The notes beneath the pieces were generated by a model. That model was not told the DNA's origin, searched no databases, and saw nothing but the letters and a program-made list of their open reading frames with translations. From an uncultured Roseburia sp. (lineage in GTDB: Bacteria > Bacillota > Clostridia > Lachnospirales > Lachnospiraceae), in contig CANODN010000073.1 of assembly GCA_947564765.1 (NCBI GenBank), forward strand, positions 1 to 8,484: a stretch of 8,484 nt of DNA, given 5' to 3'. Shown here piece after piece: positions 1-6,928 of the stretch. Numbering within the stretch: the first letter of the stretch is position 1; each line of letters begins with the position of its first letter. Both the position numbers and the translations under genes were made by a program.

Positions 1-393
1 ATTGACCAGAAGCTCATCAAAGGTACATTTGAAAACGGAATGGAATATACCATTATTTCCACTGCGTTGAATTTAAAAAAAGATATGACGCGGATGATTC
101 AGAAGTTTGACTTTACGAAGAAGAATCCCAAAATTATTTATATTCATACGACAGAGAGCCTTATTTCTCTGGAGGATTCCATACTGGCAGCTTATTTAAA
201 CCTGGTTGGGTTTGACGTACTGTTTTTTGTTCCTACAGGCTACCAGGGAGCCGAAAAATACTTTAACAGGAAAATTATGGAAGAGCATCAGATCGGAGAA
301 TACATCTATGATCTGCAGATTCCCGATTTTGCGCAGATTTCTTCCGTTACACGTCCTTCCTGGCGTGAAAAAATATTTAAGAGAGGTAATTAA
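1..393 (+). CDS. yceG: YceG-family Ter 'biosynthetic module' protein, C-terminal part (5' end outside window)
   Basis: The reading frame is open from the first base and ends at TAA 391-393, so 130 C-terminal residues are visible; the family is usually above 500 residues, so most of the protein lies upstream. The first ATG in the window (40) is internal and should not be used as a start. The recognisable part is the stretch around SLEDSILAAYLNLVGFDVLF followed by FVPTGYQGAEKYF, which resembles the C-terminal region of B. subtilis YceG. Family knowledge: YceG proteins are encoded next to TelA and TerD genes and are assigned by comparative genomics to a putative biosynthetic module of Ter stress systems; the reaction is unknown. 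No membrane segment or signal peptide is visible. The telA start codon follows the stop after one base, which suggests translational coupling. The family call is from remembered family sequence and from context, not from a search. Confidence 0.82.
   Translation: MDQKLIKGTFENGMEYTIISTALNLKKDMTRMIQKFDFTKKNPKIIYIHTTESLISLEDSILAAYLNLVGFDVLFFVPTGYQGAEKYFNRKIMEEHQIGEYIYDLQIPDFAQISSVTRPSWREKIFKRGN
381..386 (+). promoter_or_regulatory. Ribosome binding site that sets the telA start
   Basis: GAGAGG lies 8 nt upstream of ATG 395, within the last codons of yceG. It favours ATG 395 over the in-frame upstream ATG at 206, whose extra 63 codons would overlap yceG out of frame and look nothing like TelA. 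Confidence 0.75.
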
Positions 394-394
394 T

Positions 395-1543
395 ATGGGA
401 CTTGATTTTAGCAGAGCCGCTATGCAGCAGCATTCCGCTGCGCCGGCAGCAAAAAATGAACTGGAGGTTGTGGAAAGCTATGACATCGCTGCAGACAGGC
501 AGAAGATGAATGAAGAACTTGTCAATTCCGCAGAGGTGGATGCCCTTGTAAGCACAATTGAAATTGACAATCCGGAGACCATCGTATCCTTTGGAGCAGA
601 GGCTGCAGAAGAAATTTCAAGGGCTTCCGATGTTGTTTTAAACAGCATGAATATGTCTCAGATCGACGATACCAGTGAAATGTTAAATACACTGGCCAAA
701 ATTATGGAAAAATTCGACATTGAAGAGATCAAAGAAAATCCGGGACTGTTCGGAAAGCTCTTTGGAAATTTAAGAAAGCAGCTGGACAAAATTCTAGCGA
801 AATATCATACTATGGGCGATGAAGTGGATAAAATCTACATTCAGCTCAAACAATATGAATCAGAGATTAAACAGACGAACCGCAAATTAGAGCAGATGTT
901 TCAGGCGAATGTCAGCTATTATCATGACCTTGTGAAATACATACTGGCAGGGGAACAGGGCTGCAGAGAGTTAGAAGCATATATTGCCCAGAGAGAAAAC
1001 GACATGGAAGCCTCCGGCGATATGTCTATTCAGTTTGAAATACAGGGACTGCAGCAGTCTCTGATGATGTTAGAGCAGAGGACACAGGATCTTAGGACGG
1101 CAGAAAATGTTGCGCTGCAGTCTGTTCCCATGATTAAGACAATGGAATTTTCCAATATGAATCTGGTAAGAAAGATCAATTCTGCATTTATCATTACACT
1201 GCCGGTGTTTAAGCAGGCGCTTGCCCAGGCAATTATGTTAAAGCGTCAGAAAATCCAGGCAGAAGCAATGTCGGCGTTGGATGAAAAGACAAACGAGATG
1301 CTGGTAAGAAACGCCAAGAATACGGTAGAGCAGTCGAAGATGATAACCAGAATGGCTTCCGGAAGCTCCATCAAAATAGAAACCTTAGAAACCACATGGA
1401 GAACCATCGTAAACGGTATTGACGAGACAAGGCAGATTCAGGAAAATGCGAAGAAGCAGCGGGCCATGGATCAGGAGCGTCTGGAAAATATCAAAGCGGA
1501 ATTCTATAAAATGTATCATAATCCAAATAAACAGAATCAATAA
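395..1543 (+). CDS. telA: TelA/YceH toxic anion resistance family protein
   Basis: The 382-residue product matches the TelA/KlaA/YaaN family (Pfam TelA), known from plasmid tellurite resistance and from the B. subtilis yce operon (YceH). Its biochemical role is not established; it is usually cytoplasmic and encoded with TerD proteins. Visible features are an acidic, variable N-terminus (1-45), a mostly helical body with coiled-coil-like stretches at about 120-170 and 190-240, and the conserved block at about 241-285 ([20 protein letters not shown], then a hydrophobic helix with LPVFKQAL). A second conserved helix near 331-350 contains [19 protein letters not shown]. There is no signal peptide, and the hydrophobic stretch near 264-280 is too short and mixed to be a sure membrane segment. 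The length is normal for the family. The start at 395 is chosen because GAGAGG is well spaced and yceG stops just upstream. The gene sits 1 nt after yceG and 20 nt before the first terD. It is clearly TelA-like; the tellurite phenotype itself is not implied. Confidence 0.94.
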   Translation: MGLDFSRAAMQQHSAAPAAKNELEVVESYDIAADRQKMNEELVNSAEVDALVSTIEIDNPETIVSFGAEAAEEISRASDVVLNSMNMSQIDDTSEMLNTLAKIMEKFDIEEIKENPGLFGKLFGNLRKQLDKILAKYHTMGDEVDKIYIQLKQYESEIKQTNRKLEQMFQANVSYYHDLVKYILAGEQGCRELEAYIAQRENDMEASGDMSIQFEIQGLQQSLMMLEQRTQDLRTAENVALQSVPMIKTMEFSNMNLVRKINSAFIITLPVFKQALAQAIMLKRQKIQAEAMSALDEKTNEMLVRNAKNTVEQSKMITRMASGSSIKIETLETTWRTIVNGIDETRQIQENAKKQRAMDQERLENIKAEFYKMYHNPNKQNQ

Positions 1544-1563
1544 ATAGCAGAGGAGGAATTGTT

Positions 1564-2145
1564 ATGCCAATTAATTTATCAAAAGGACAAAAAGTAGATC
1601 TGACAAAAGGAAATCCCGGACTGAAAAACATTATGGTAGGCCTGGGCTGGGATGTCAACGCATTTGATTCCGGAGCGGATTTCGATTTGGATGCGGCGGC
1701 GTTTATGCTGGGAGAAAACGGAAAATGTCCCACAGAGAAAGAGTTTGTTTTTTACGGTAATTTAGAGCACTCAAGCGAGTCCGTAAAGCATATGGGAGAC
1801 AACCTGACAGGAGAAGGAGAAGGGGATGACGAGCAGATTCAGATTGATCTGACGAAAATCCCTGCAAATATTTCCAAAATTGCATTTACCGTTACCATTT
1901 ACGACGCGGAGGTCCGCAGGCAGAATTTTGGACAGGTATCCAATTCCTTCATCCGGATTGTAGATGAAGCTACCGGAACCGAATTGATTAAATATGATCT
2001 GGGAGAAGATTTTTCCATAGAAACAGCCGTTGTAGTAGGAGAATTATACCGCCACAACGGAGAATGGAAGTTCAATGCCATTGGCAGCGGTTTCCAGGGC
2101 GGTCTTGCGGCGTTGTGCGCACATTACGGAATAGAAGTAGCATAG
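1564..2145 (+). CDS. terD: TerD-family protein, copy 1
   Basis: This 193-residue protein covers a single complete TerD domain and starts with the family's typical [15 protein letters not shown]. It has GLGWD at 26-30, the acidic cluster DFDLD at 39-43, and the signature [15 protein letters not shown] at 78-92. Family knowledge: TerD domains are beta-sandwich proteins, and characterised members bind Ca2+ through conserved acidic residues, which here are most likely the Asp residues of these clusters. They act in the cytosol or at the inner face of the membrane in the Ter stress response, together with TerC or other membrane proteins. AGGAGG at 1551-1556 lies 7 nt before ATG, giving strong translation signals. 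The gene lies 20 nt after telA and 12 nt before the next terD. By hand count it shares about 138 of 193 residues with copy 2 without any gap. The family is certain; calling it terD rather than terE or terZ is conventional. Confidence 0.95.
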   Translation: MPINLSKGQKVDLTKGNPGLKNIMVGLGWDVNAFDSGADFDLDAAAFMLGENGKCPTEKEFVFYGNLEHSSESVKHMGDNLTGEGEGDDEQIQIDLTKIPANISKIAFTVTIYDAEVRRQNFGQVSNSFIRIVDEATGTELIKYDLGEDFSIETAVVVGELYRHNGEWKFNAIGSGFQGGLAALCAHYGIEVA

Positions 2146-2157
2146 GAGGGAAACAGT

Positions 2158-2739
2158 ATGCCGATTAGTTTGACAAAAGGACAGAAAGTAAGTATTACAA
2201 AGGACAATCCGGGATTATCTAAAGTAGTCGTAGGCCTGGGCTGGGATGTGAATGCATTTGATACCGGCGGTGATTTTGATTTGGATACGGCAGCGTTTCT
2301 GCTGGCGGATACGGGAAGGGTTTCCAGACAGGAGGATTTCGTATTTTTCGGAAATCTGACACATCCTTCCGGCTGTGCGCAACATATGGGGGATAACCGG
2401 ACAGGAGCCGGGGAAGGAGATGACGAACAGATTCGGATTGATCTTTCCATGGTTCCGGCCAATATTACGAAAATTGCATTTACCGTTACGATTTATGAGG
2501 CAGAGCAGAGGCGCCAGAATTTTGGTCAGGTGAACAATGCATTTATCCGGATTTATGACGAGCAGACGGGCAGCGAGCTTTTGCGTTACGATCTGGGCGA
2601 AGACTTTTCGATTGAAACGGCGGCGGTATTCGGTGAATTGTACAAACACGGAAACGAGTGGAAGTTCAATGCCATCGGCAGCGGTTACCAGGGCGGTCTT
2701 GCAGCGCTTTGCGCAAATTACGGCGTAGAAGTAGAGTAG
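2158..2739 (+). CDS. terD: TerD-family protein, copy 2
   Basis: A second 193-residue single-domain TerD protein, alignable without gaps to copy 1 (about 71 percent identical by hand count). All the acidic motifs are kept: GLGWD 26-30, DFDLD 39-43, and [15 protein letters not shown] 78-92. The differences cluster at residues 50-75, between the two acidic motifs, where about 20 of 26 positions differ. The region from about 100 to the end is nearly unchanged, including [12 protein letters not shown] and [10 protein letters not shown]. This suggests a recent tandem duplication with a diversified surface loop and a constrained core. The Shine-Dalgarno AGGAGG at 2144-2149 overlaps the stop codon of copy 1, a sign of translational coupling and balanced expression. 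Function is inferred from the family: Ca2+-binding cytosolic stress protein, possibly forming assemblies with its paralogues. Confidence 0.95.
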   Translation: MPISLTKGQKVSITKDNPGLSKVVVGLGWDVNAFDTGGDFDLDTAAFLLADTGRVSRQEDFVFFGNLTHPSGCAQHMGDNRTGAGEGDDEQIRIDLSMVPANITKIAFTVTIYEAEQRRQNFGQVNNAFIRIYDEQTGSELLRYDLGEDFSIETAAVFGELYKHGNEWKFNAIGSGYQGGLAALCANYGVEVE

Positions 2740-2752
2740 AGGAGGAAAAGAA

Positions 2753-3343
2753 ATGTCAATCAGTTTACAGAAAGGTCAGAAGGTCAGTCTGACAAAAGAA
2801 AATGCAGGGCTTTCCAAGGTCTTGATCGGACTTGGATGGGATGAGGCGAAAAGATCCAGAGGCGGTTTTTTTGCGCCGAAACCCCAGGCGATCGACTGCG
2901 ATGCTTCCGCACTGCTGTTAAAAAGCGGAAAGCTTTACGACAAAACGGATATTGTGTACTTTGGAAATCTGCAGCATAAAACAGGAGCCGTCTGGCATAT
3001 GGGAGACAATCTGACGGGAGCCGGCGATGGAGACGACGAACAGATTGTGGTAGATCTTTCCAGACTGCCGGCAGAATATGACCGGATCGTGGTTGTAGTC
3101 AATATCTATCAGGCGCTTCAGAGAAAGCAGCATTTCGGTATGATTGAAAATGCCTTTATCCGGCTGGTAGATGGCAAGAATAATCAGGAAATGTGCAAAT
3201 ATAACCTGACGGAGAATTATTCCGGCATGACGGCTATGATATTCGGAGAAGTATACAGGCATAACGGGGAGTGGAAGTTTAATGCCATGGGACAGGGAAC
3301 GAATGACCCGGGCATCGGACAGCTTGCACAAAGATATGTTTAA
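2753..3343 (+). CDS. Divergent TerD-family protein, copy 3
   Basis: This 196-residue TerD-domain protein is clearly different from the other two copies. It keeps GLGWD at 26-30 and GDNLTGAGDGDDEQI at 84-98. Between them it carries a loop about 7 residues longer (EAKRSRGGFFAPKPQ), and the acidic cluster is AIDCDASALLL, so the first Asp of DFDLD is replaced by Ala while the second and third (D48, D50) remain. The C-terminus is shorter and reads GQGTNDPGIGQLAQRYV. The longer loop and IDCDAS-type motif resemble one TerD subfamily that often stands beside the DFDLD type (B. subtilis YceC-like, from memory), so this is probably an old paralogue and not a product of the copy 1/2 duplication. AGGAGG at 2740-2745 directly follows the copy 2 stop and lies 7 nt before ATG. 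Altered metal affinity is possible but untested. Confidence 0.93.
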   Translation: MSISLQKGQKVSLTKENAGLSKVLIGLGWDEAKRSRGGFFAPKPQAIDCDASALLLKSGKLYDKTDIVYFGNLQHKTGAVWHMGDNLTGAGDGDDEQIVVDLSRLPAEYDRIVVVVNIYQALQRKQHFGMIENAFIRLVDGKNNQEMCKYNLTENYSGMTAMIFGEVYRHNGEWKFNAMGQGTNDPGIGQLAQRYV

Positions 3344-3348
3344 ATTAT

Positions 3349-3353
3349 GGAGG
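3349..3353 (+). promoter_or_regulatory. Widely spaced ribosome binding site of the Ca2+ ATPase gene
   Basis: GGAGG lies 13 nt upstream of ATG 3367, compared with 6 to 8 nt for the other genes here. No ATG, GTG or TTG occurs in frame between the site and 3367, so the start stands. The long spacer would be expected to lower initiation relative to the terD genes, which would suit a membrane pump needed in smaller amounts. Confidence 0.6.
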
Positions 3354-3366
3354 AAACAACACAATT

Positions 3367-6075
3367 ATGAAATTTCAGGGACTTACAGACGCGGAAGTCG
3401 AGGCTTCCAGAAGGGAATACGGTTCCAACGAGATACCGGATTCCGAACCGACAACATTTTGGGAAGAGTTTAAGGAAACCTTTGGAGATCCGATGATCAA
3501 AATCCTGCTGGCGATTGCGGCGCTGATGATCGTCATGTTTTTCTTTGGCTATGCGGAAATTTACGAACCACTGGGGACGATTGTGGCCGTGCTGATCGTG
3601 GCATTTGTATCGGCCAAAACAGGCGTTGCCAGCGACACCAAGTACAGAGAGTTAAAAGACAGTACCAAAAAAGACCAGTGTAAAGTACACAGAAACGGCA
3701 TTGTGGCCGTTATTGATGTGGATGATGTGGTAGTCGGGGATAAGGTACTGCTGCAGTCCGGCGATAAAGTGCCCGCAGACGGCGTTCTGGTATCAGGCGC
3801 TCTTGCGGTAGACAATTCCGCCTTAAACGGAGAAGCGGAGGAATGCAAAAAGTCCGAAGCGCCGGAAGGCTTTGCTCTTCCGGAGGAGATCACAGGCGAT
3901 ACCTTTGTGGATAAGCACTCCTTGTTCCGCGGTGCAGTTGTGTTTGACGGCGAGGGAATACTGGACGTCAGAAAAACCGGCCTAAAGACTATGATGGGAA
4001 AAATGGCAGAGGAGATGCAGGAGGATGAACCGGATTCTCCGCTGAAAGTGAAACTGGCGAAGCTGGCCAATCAGATTTCCACATTTGGTTATATCGGTGC
4101 AATTGTGATTGCCGTACTGTATTTCGGTTACTTTATTATGAATGCGGGAGGCGTTTCCGCTTACTTTTCCATTGGTGTCCAGCAGATCATCAAGGATATT
4201 GTCAATGCAGTATCTCTGGCGGTGGTTATTATTGTATGCGCCGTTCCCGAGGGACTGCCCCTTATGATTTCTCTGGTGCTGATGCAGAACACCAGCAAAA
4301 TGTTAGATCACAATGTACTTGTCCGGAAAGCGGAGGGTATTGAAACTGCAGGTTCTTTGAATATTTTATTCAGTGATAAGACAGGAACGATTACAAAAGG
4401 AAAGCTGGAGGTTGTGGATTTCTTTACGGCAGACGGCAATTCCATTCCGATAAACGAATTGAGCAGACACAGTAATGTAAAAGGACTGATTGATCTTGCC
4501 ATCGGAAAAAACACCCAGTCCATGTTTGACGGGGAACATCGGGTAATCGGAGGAAATGCAACGGATCAGGCGTTGATGAAATTTATCGGAGAAGACACAT
4601 TCCGGGCATTGGAAGCCGATAAGGAATGCGTTGTGACAAAAGCCCAGGGCTTTAACTCCACCAATAAATTCAGTCAGGCGAGAATCGAGAGCCTGGGCAA
4701 AACCTTTTATAAAGGTGCACCGGAACGTCTGCTGGCGTCAGCCGTGAAGTATTTAGACGGTGACGGAAGGATACAGACCATTGACAAAGCAGCGCTGGAT
4801 CAAAAGATAGATGCTCTGGCAGAAAAAGCAATGCGTGTCCTGGCCTTTGGATATTCCGAAAAAGATCTTACGGAGAATAAGATCAATGATGATATTGTAA
4901 TTATCGGTCTGGTGGGAATCCGCGATGATGTAAGAGCAGAGGCAAAGGAAGCGATTCATCAGGTACAGAAGGCAGGAATCCAGGTTGTTATGATTACGGG
5001 AGACCGGTTAGAAACAGCTGCAGCCATTGCAAAGGATGCAGGACTTTTGAAGGATGAATCGGATCTTGCTCTGACCTCGGCACAGCTCAATGAAAAATCA
5101 GACGAGGAATTAAAGAAGATCATACCGAATATCCGCGTGATTGCAAGGGCGCTGCCCACCGACAAATCCCGTATGGTACGTCTCTGTCAGGAGATGAATC
5201 TGGTGGTAGGCATGACGGGAGACGGCGTCAACGATTCCCCAGCGTTAAAGCGCGCAGACGTGGGCTTTGCCATGGGAAGCGGAACCGAAGCGGCCAAGGA
5301 AGCAGGCAAAATTGTTATTTTAGACGACAACTTCAAATCCATTAAAGATGCTATCTGGTACGGCAGAACGATTTATCACAATATCTTAAAATTCTGTAAA
5401 TTCCAGCTGGTGATCAATGTGGCGGCAGTGGTGGTCAGTGCGATTGCACCTTTCTTTGGTGTGGAAGAACCGCTGAAAGTAACGCATCTTTTGTTTGTCA
5501 ACCTAGTTATGGACGGCCTTGGCGCAATTATGCTGGGCAATGAACCGGCAATGGCCAAATATATGGACGAAAAGCCCAGAAGAAGAGACGAAAGCATTGT
5601 CAGCAAAAAGATGATGGCGCAGATTCTGGTTATGGGCGCATGGCTGACAGGCATCAGCTTTCTGTTTTTGAAGCTGCCGTTTTTTGCAGAGCTGTTTGGC
5701 GGCTGGGCGGTAGATGATGCCGGTAAGGTTTTGGCAGGCGTTCCCAATGCGAAGCATCTGACCGGTTATTTTGTATTGTTTATTGTAAGTGCGTTGTTCA
5801 ACGGATTTAACGTAAGAGATGATGGATTCGGGATTTTTAAAGGCCTGAATGAAAATACAGGATTTTTGAAGGTATTCTTTACGATTATTTTGGTGCAGGC
5901 TCTGATTGTAAACGCGGCACAGGTTCCCTTTGCAGCATTTACCTGGATCGGAAATATGTTCAGCTGCGTGCCCTTCGGCGTCCAGGGCTGGATTGCCGTT
6001 GTATTGCTTGCTGTTACGATGATTCCGGTGGATCTGATACGGAAATTAATCGTAAACCGGAAGAATGCATCGTAA
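3367..6075 (+). CDS. PMCA-type Ca2+-transporting P-type ATPase
   Basis: The 902-residue protein is a P2-type ATPase of the plasma-membrane calcium pump type, expected to export Ca2+ from the cytosol with ATP. Visible parts in order: a short cytosolic N-terminus; M1-M2 at about 44-62 and 66-86; the actuator domain with NGEA at 154-157; M3-M4 at about 240-258 and 276-302 with PEGLP at 294-298; the phosphorylated Asp in DKTGT (D337); nucleotide-binding F435 in KFSQAR and KGAPE at 449-453; TGDR at 544-547; the hinge GDGVND at 618-623; and six more helices at about 672-694, 705-722, 750-770, 800-816, 834-855 and 872-892. Ion ligands fit a PMCA-like single site: E295 in M4, N684 in M5 (FQLVINVAAV) and N712/D716 in M6 (NLVMDGL). 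M5 lacks the Glu of two-site SERCA pumps. There is no N-terminal metal-binding domain and no long regulatory C-tail. The actuator motif departs from TGES but keeps the catalytic Glu (E156). The gene lies 23 nt after the third terD, in the place where TerC often occurs. Substrate is inferred from residues and context; Mn2+ cannot be excluded. Confidence 0.93.
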   Translation: MKFQGLTDAEVEASRREYGSNEIPDSEPTTFWEEFKETFGDPMIKILLAIAALMIVMFFFGYAEIYEPLGTIVAVLIVAFVSAKTGVASDTKYRELKDSTKKDQCKVHRNGIVAVIDVDDVVVGDKVLLQSGDKVPADGVLVSGALAVDNSALNGEAEECKKSEAPEGFALPEEITGDTFVDKHSLFRGAVVFDGEGILDVRKTGLKTMMGKMAEEMQEDEPDSPLKVKLAKLANQISTFGYIGAIVIAVLYFGYFIMNAGGVSAYFSIGVQQIIKDIVNAVSLAVVIIVCAVPEGLPLMISLVLMQNTSKMLDHNVLVRKAEGIETAGSLNILFSDKTGTITKGKLEVVDFFTADGNSIPINELSRHSNVKGLIDLAIGKNTQSMFDGEHRVIGGNATDQALMKFIGEDTFRALEADKECVVTKAQGFNSTNKFSQARIESLGKTFYKGAPERLLASAVKYLDGDGRIQTIDKAALDQKIDALAEKAMRVLAFGYSEKDLTENKINDDIVIIGLVGIRDDVRAEAKEAIHQVQKAGIQVVMITGDRLETAAAIAKDAGLLKDESDLALTSAQLNEKSDEELKKIIPNIRVIARALPTDKSRMVRLCQEMNLVVGMTGDGVNDSPALKRADVGFAMGSGTEAAKEAGKIVILDDNFKSIKDAIWYGRTIYHNILKFCKFQLVINVAAVVVSAIAPFFGVEEPLKVTHLLFVNLVMDGLGAIMLGNEPAMAKYMDEKPRRRDESIVSKKMMAQILVMGAWLTGISFLFLKLPFFAELFGGWAVDDAGKVLAGVPNAKHLTGYFVLFIVSALFNGFNVRDDGFGIFKGLNENTGFLKVFFTIILVQALIVNAAQVPFAAFTWIGNMFSCVPFGVQGWIAVVLLAVTMIPVDLIRKLIVNRKNAS

Positions 6076-6093
6076 TATCCGAAGGAGTTTTGC

Positions 6094-6873
6094 ATGATAC
6101 TGTTTTATTGTGATTTGGATAATACATTGATATATTCCTATAAGCATGAAATCAAAAGCAGGAAACGGTGTGCGGAGATTTATCAGGGAAGAGAAATTTC
6201 TTTTATGACAGATACCGCATATCAGCTTTTGCGTAAGTTAAAAAATATGGTCTCCATCGTTCCCACAACTACGAGAACGATGGAGCAGTATCAAAGGATT
6301 GATCTGGGAATAGGGACTTTGGACTATGCACTGGTGTGTAATGGCGGAGTCCTTTTTTTGCATGGAAAAGAGGATGCAGACTGGTATGAGGAGACGCTGG
6401 CACGGATCGCGGAAAGCAGGGAGACGTTGATTTACGGAGAGGAGCTTTTAAAGAAAGATAAAAACCGCTGCTTTGAAGTACGGAACATACGGGATCTTTT
6501 TTTGTTTACAAAGAGCGAAAATCCAAACGCCTCGGCAGAATATCTGAAAAAGCACATAGATACGCAAAAAGCGGAGGTTTTCTGTAACGGAATCAAAGTA
6601 TATATCGTTCCCCGGCAGTTAAACAAAGGCAGTGCACTGCTTCGGTTAAAGAAAAAACTTGGAGCAGAATTTGCAATTGCGGCAGGAGACAGCGGATTTG
6701 ATGTCCCCATGCTGAATCAGGCGGATTTCGCCATAGCTCCGCCGGCGCTGAAAAATGAAAAAGGGCTTTTGGGAAAAACCATTTATACAGAAGAGGGAAT
6801 GCTTTTTTCCGATGCGATGCTCAAAAAAATTCTGGATTTTGCTAAGGAAAATCCAAAAACAACCGATAAATAG
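6094..6873 (+). CDS. HAD-superfamily phosphatase with C2-type cap, Ter-associated
   Basis: The 259-residue protein has all four HAD motifs: DLDNT with nucleophile D7 and acid/base D9, motif II PTTTRT at 57-62, the motif III Lys in LNKGSA (K178), and motif IV GDSGFD at 198-203, whose Asp residues would bind Mg2+. The roughly 90 residues between motifs II and III are typical of a C2 cap, as in Cof-like and sugar-phosphate phosphatases. No signal peptide or membrane helix is seen, so it is cytosolic. GAAGGAG at 6081-6087 is 6 nt before ATG, and the gene follows the ATPase by 18 nt, so it is probably the last gene of the Ter operon. Small HAD enzymes starting with a DLDxTLIYS-like motif are known in Ter neighbourhoods, where they are proposed to dephosphorylate an intermediate of a nucleoside-like metabolite pathway; this role is inferred from context. 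The true substrate cannot be read from sequence. An 11-bp inverted repeat lies within the motif II codons. Confidence 0.88.
   Translation: MILFYCDLDNTLIYSYKHEIKSRKRCAEIYQGREISFMTDTAYQLLRKLKNMVSIVPTTTRTMEQYQRIDLGIGTLDYALVCNGGVLFLHGKEDADWYEETLARIAESRETLIYGEELLKKDKNRCFEVRNIRDLFLFTKSENPNASAEYLKKHIDTQKAEVFCNGIKVYIVPRQLNKGSALLRLKKKLGAEFAIAAGDSGFDVPMLNQADFAIAPPALKNEKGLLGKTIYTEEGMLFSDAMLKKILDFAKENPKTTDK
6252..6285 (+). other. 11-bp perfect inverted repeat inside the HAD gene
   Basis: CTCCATCGTTC at 6252-6262 is exactly complementary to GAACGATGGAG at 6275-6285, with a 12-nt loop. It could form a stable mRNA hairpin or be a palindromic protein site. No T-run follows, so it is not an intrinsic terminator. 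It falls on the codons for SIVPTTTRTMEQ, including HAD motif II. It may be accidental. Confidence 0.55.
6843..6869 (+). promoter_or_regulatory. Candidate sigma-28 (SigD/FliA-like) promoter for flgM
   Basis: TAAG at 6843-6846 and ACCGATAA at 6862-6869 are separated by exactly 15 nt. The known Gram-positive sigma-28 consensus is TAAA, 15 nt, GCCGATAT, so the site matches 3 of 4 and 6 of 8 positions with ideal spacing. It lies inside the last ten codons of the HAD gene and would start transcription near 6876, about 50 nt before flgM. Late flagellar genes such as flgM are typical sigma-28 targets, and FlgM inhibits the same sigma factor, which would give negative feedback. It is predicted from sequence only. 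Confidence 0.62.
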
Positions 6874-6880
6874 TGTAAGA

Positions 6881-6896
6881 GCGAAGATAGATTCGC
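6881..6896 (+). other. Short hairpin in the flgM leader
   Basis: GCGAA (6881-6885) and TTCGC (6892-6896) form a perfect 5-bp stem with a 6-nt loop in the 55-nt gap between the HAD gene and flgM. It lacks a T-run, so it is not a convincing terminator. If transcription begins near 6876 it would sit at the very 5' end of the flgM mRNA, where it could protect the transcript. This is weak evidence. Confidence 0.3.
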
Positions 6897-6928
6897 AGTA
6901 CCATTCAGGGAAGAAAGGAGATGCTGTC

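Larger units (their letters stand above)
1564..3343 (+). repeat. Tandem array of three terD paralogues
   Basis: Three TerD-domain genes follow one another in the same orientation with gaps of 12 and 13 nt. Copies 1 and 2 keep identical DNA stretches, such as the 20 bases at 1636-1655 and 2230-2249 (encoding VGLGWDV) and about 17 bases encoding the EWKFNAI region. Copy 3 aligns at the protein level with one insertion and shares only short DNA matches. The order suggests one old duplication (copy 3 against the ancestor of 1 and 2) and one younger one. Confidence 0.85.

Noticed and set aside
206..394. N-terminal extension of the telA frame from ATG 206
   Set aside because: It overlaps yceG in another frame, has no ribosome binding site, and its residues are not TelA-like; GAGAGG before ATG 395 marks the start.
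437..450. GCTGC-GCCG-GCAGC hairpin near the telA 5' end
   Set aside because: It is a 5-bp stem within Ala-rich codons, followed by an A-run and not a T-run; no regulatory reading is supported.
1491..2462. Two similar minus-strand frames opposite terD copies 1 and 2, both containing SNA-TSQPRPT-like stretches
   Set aside because: They resemble each other only because they mirror the duplicated terD genes; they lack ribosome binding sites and have shadow-type composition.
2215..2649. 144-codon minus-strand open frame opposite terD copy 2
   Set aside because: Antisense shadow of a well supported gene, with no family resemblance and no start signals.
3862..3883. 7-bp inverted repeat CCGGAAG/CTTCCGG in the ATPase gene
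   Set aside because: Short, inside codons for PEGFALPE, with no T-run; such repeats are expected by chance in several kilobases.
3561..4070. 169-codon Ser/Thr-rich minus-strand frame opposite the ATPase actuator region
   Set aside because: The Ser/Thr/Pro-rich composition is typical of the antisense of GC-biased coding DNA; the plus strand carries clear ATPase motifs.
6881..6896. Rho-independent terminator between the HAD gene and flgM
   Set aside because: The stem is only 5 bp and no T-run follows; listed as a weak leader hairpin instead.
6755..6928. Upstream extension of the flgM frame into the HAD gene
   Set aside because: The HAD frame, including its C-terminal part after motif IV, is the coding one; a good ribosome binding site sits before ATG 6929.
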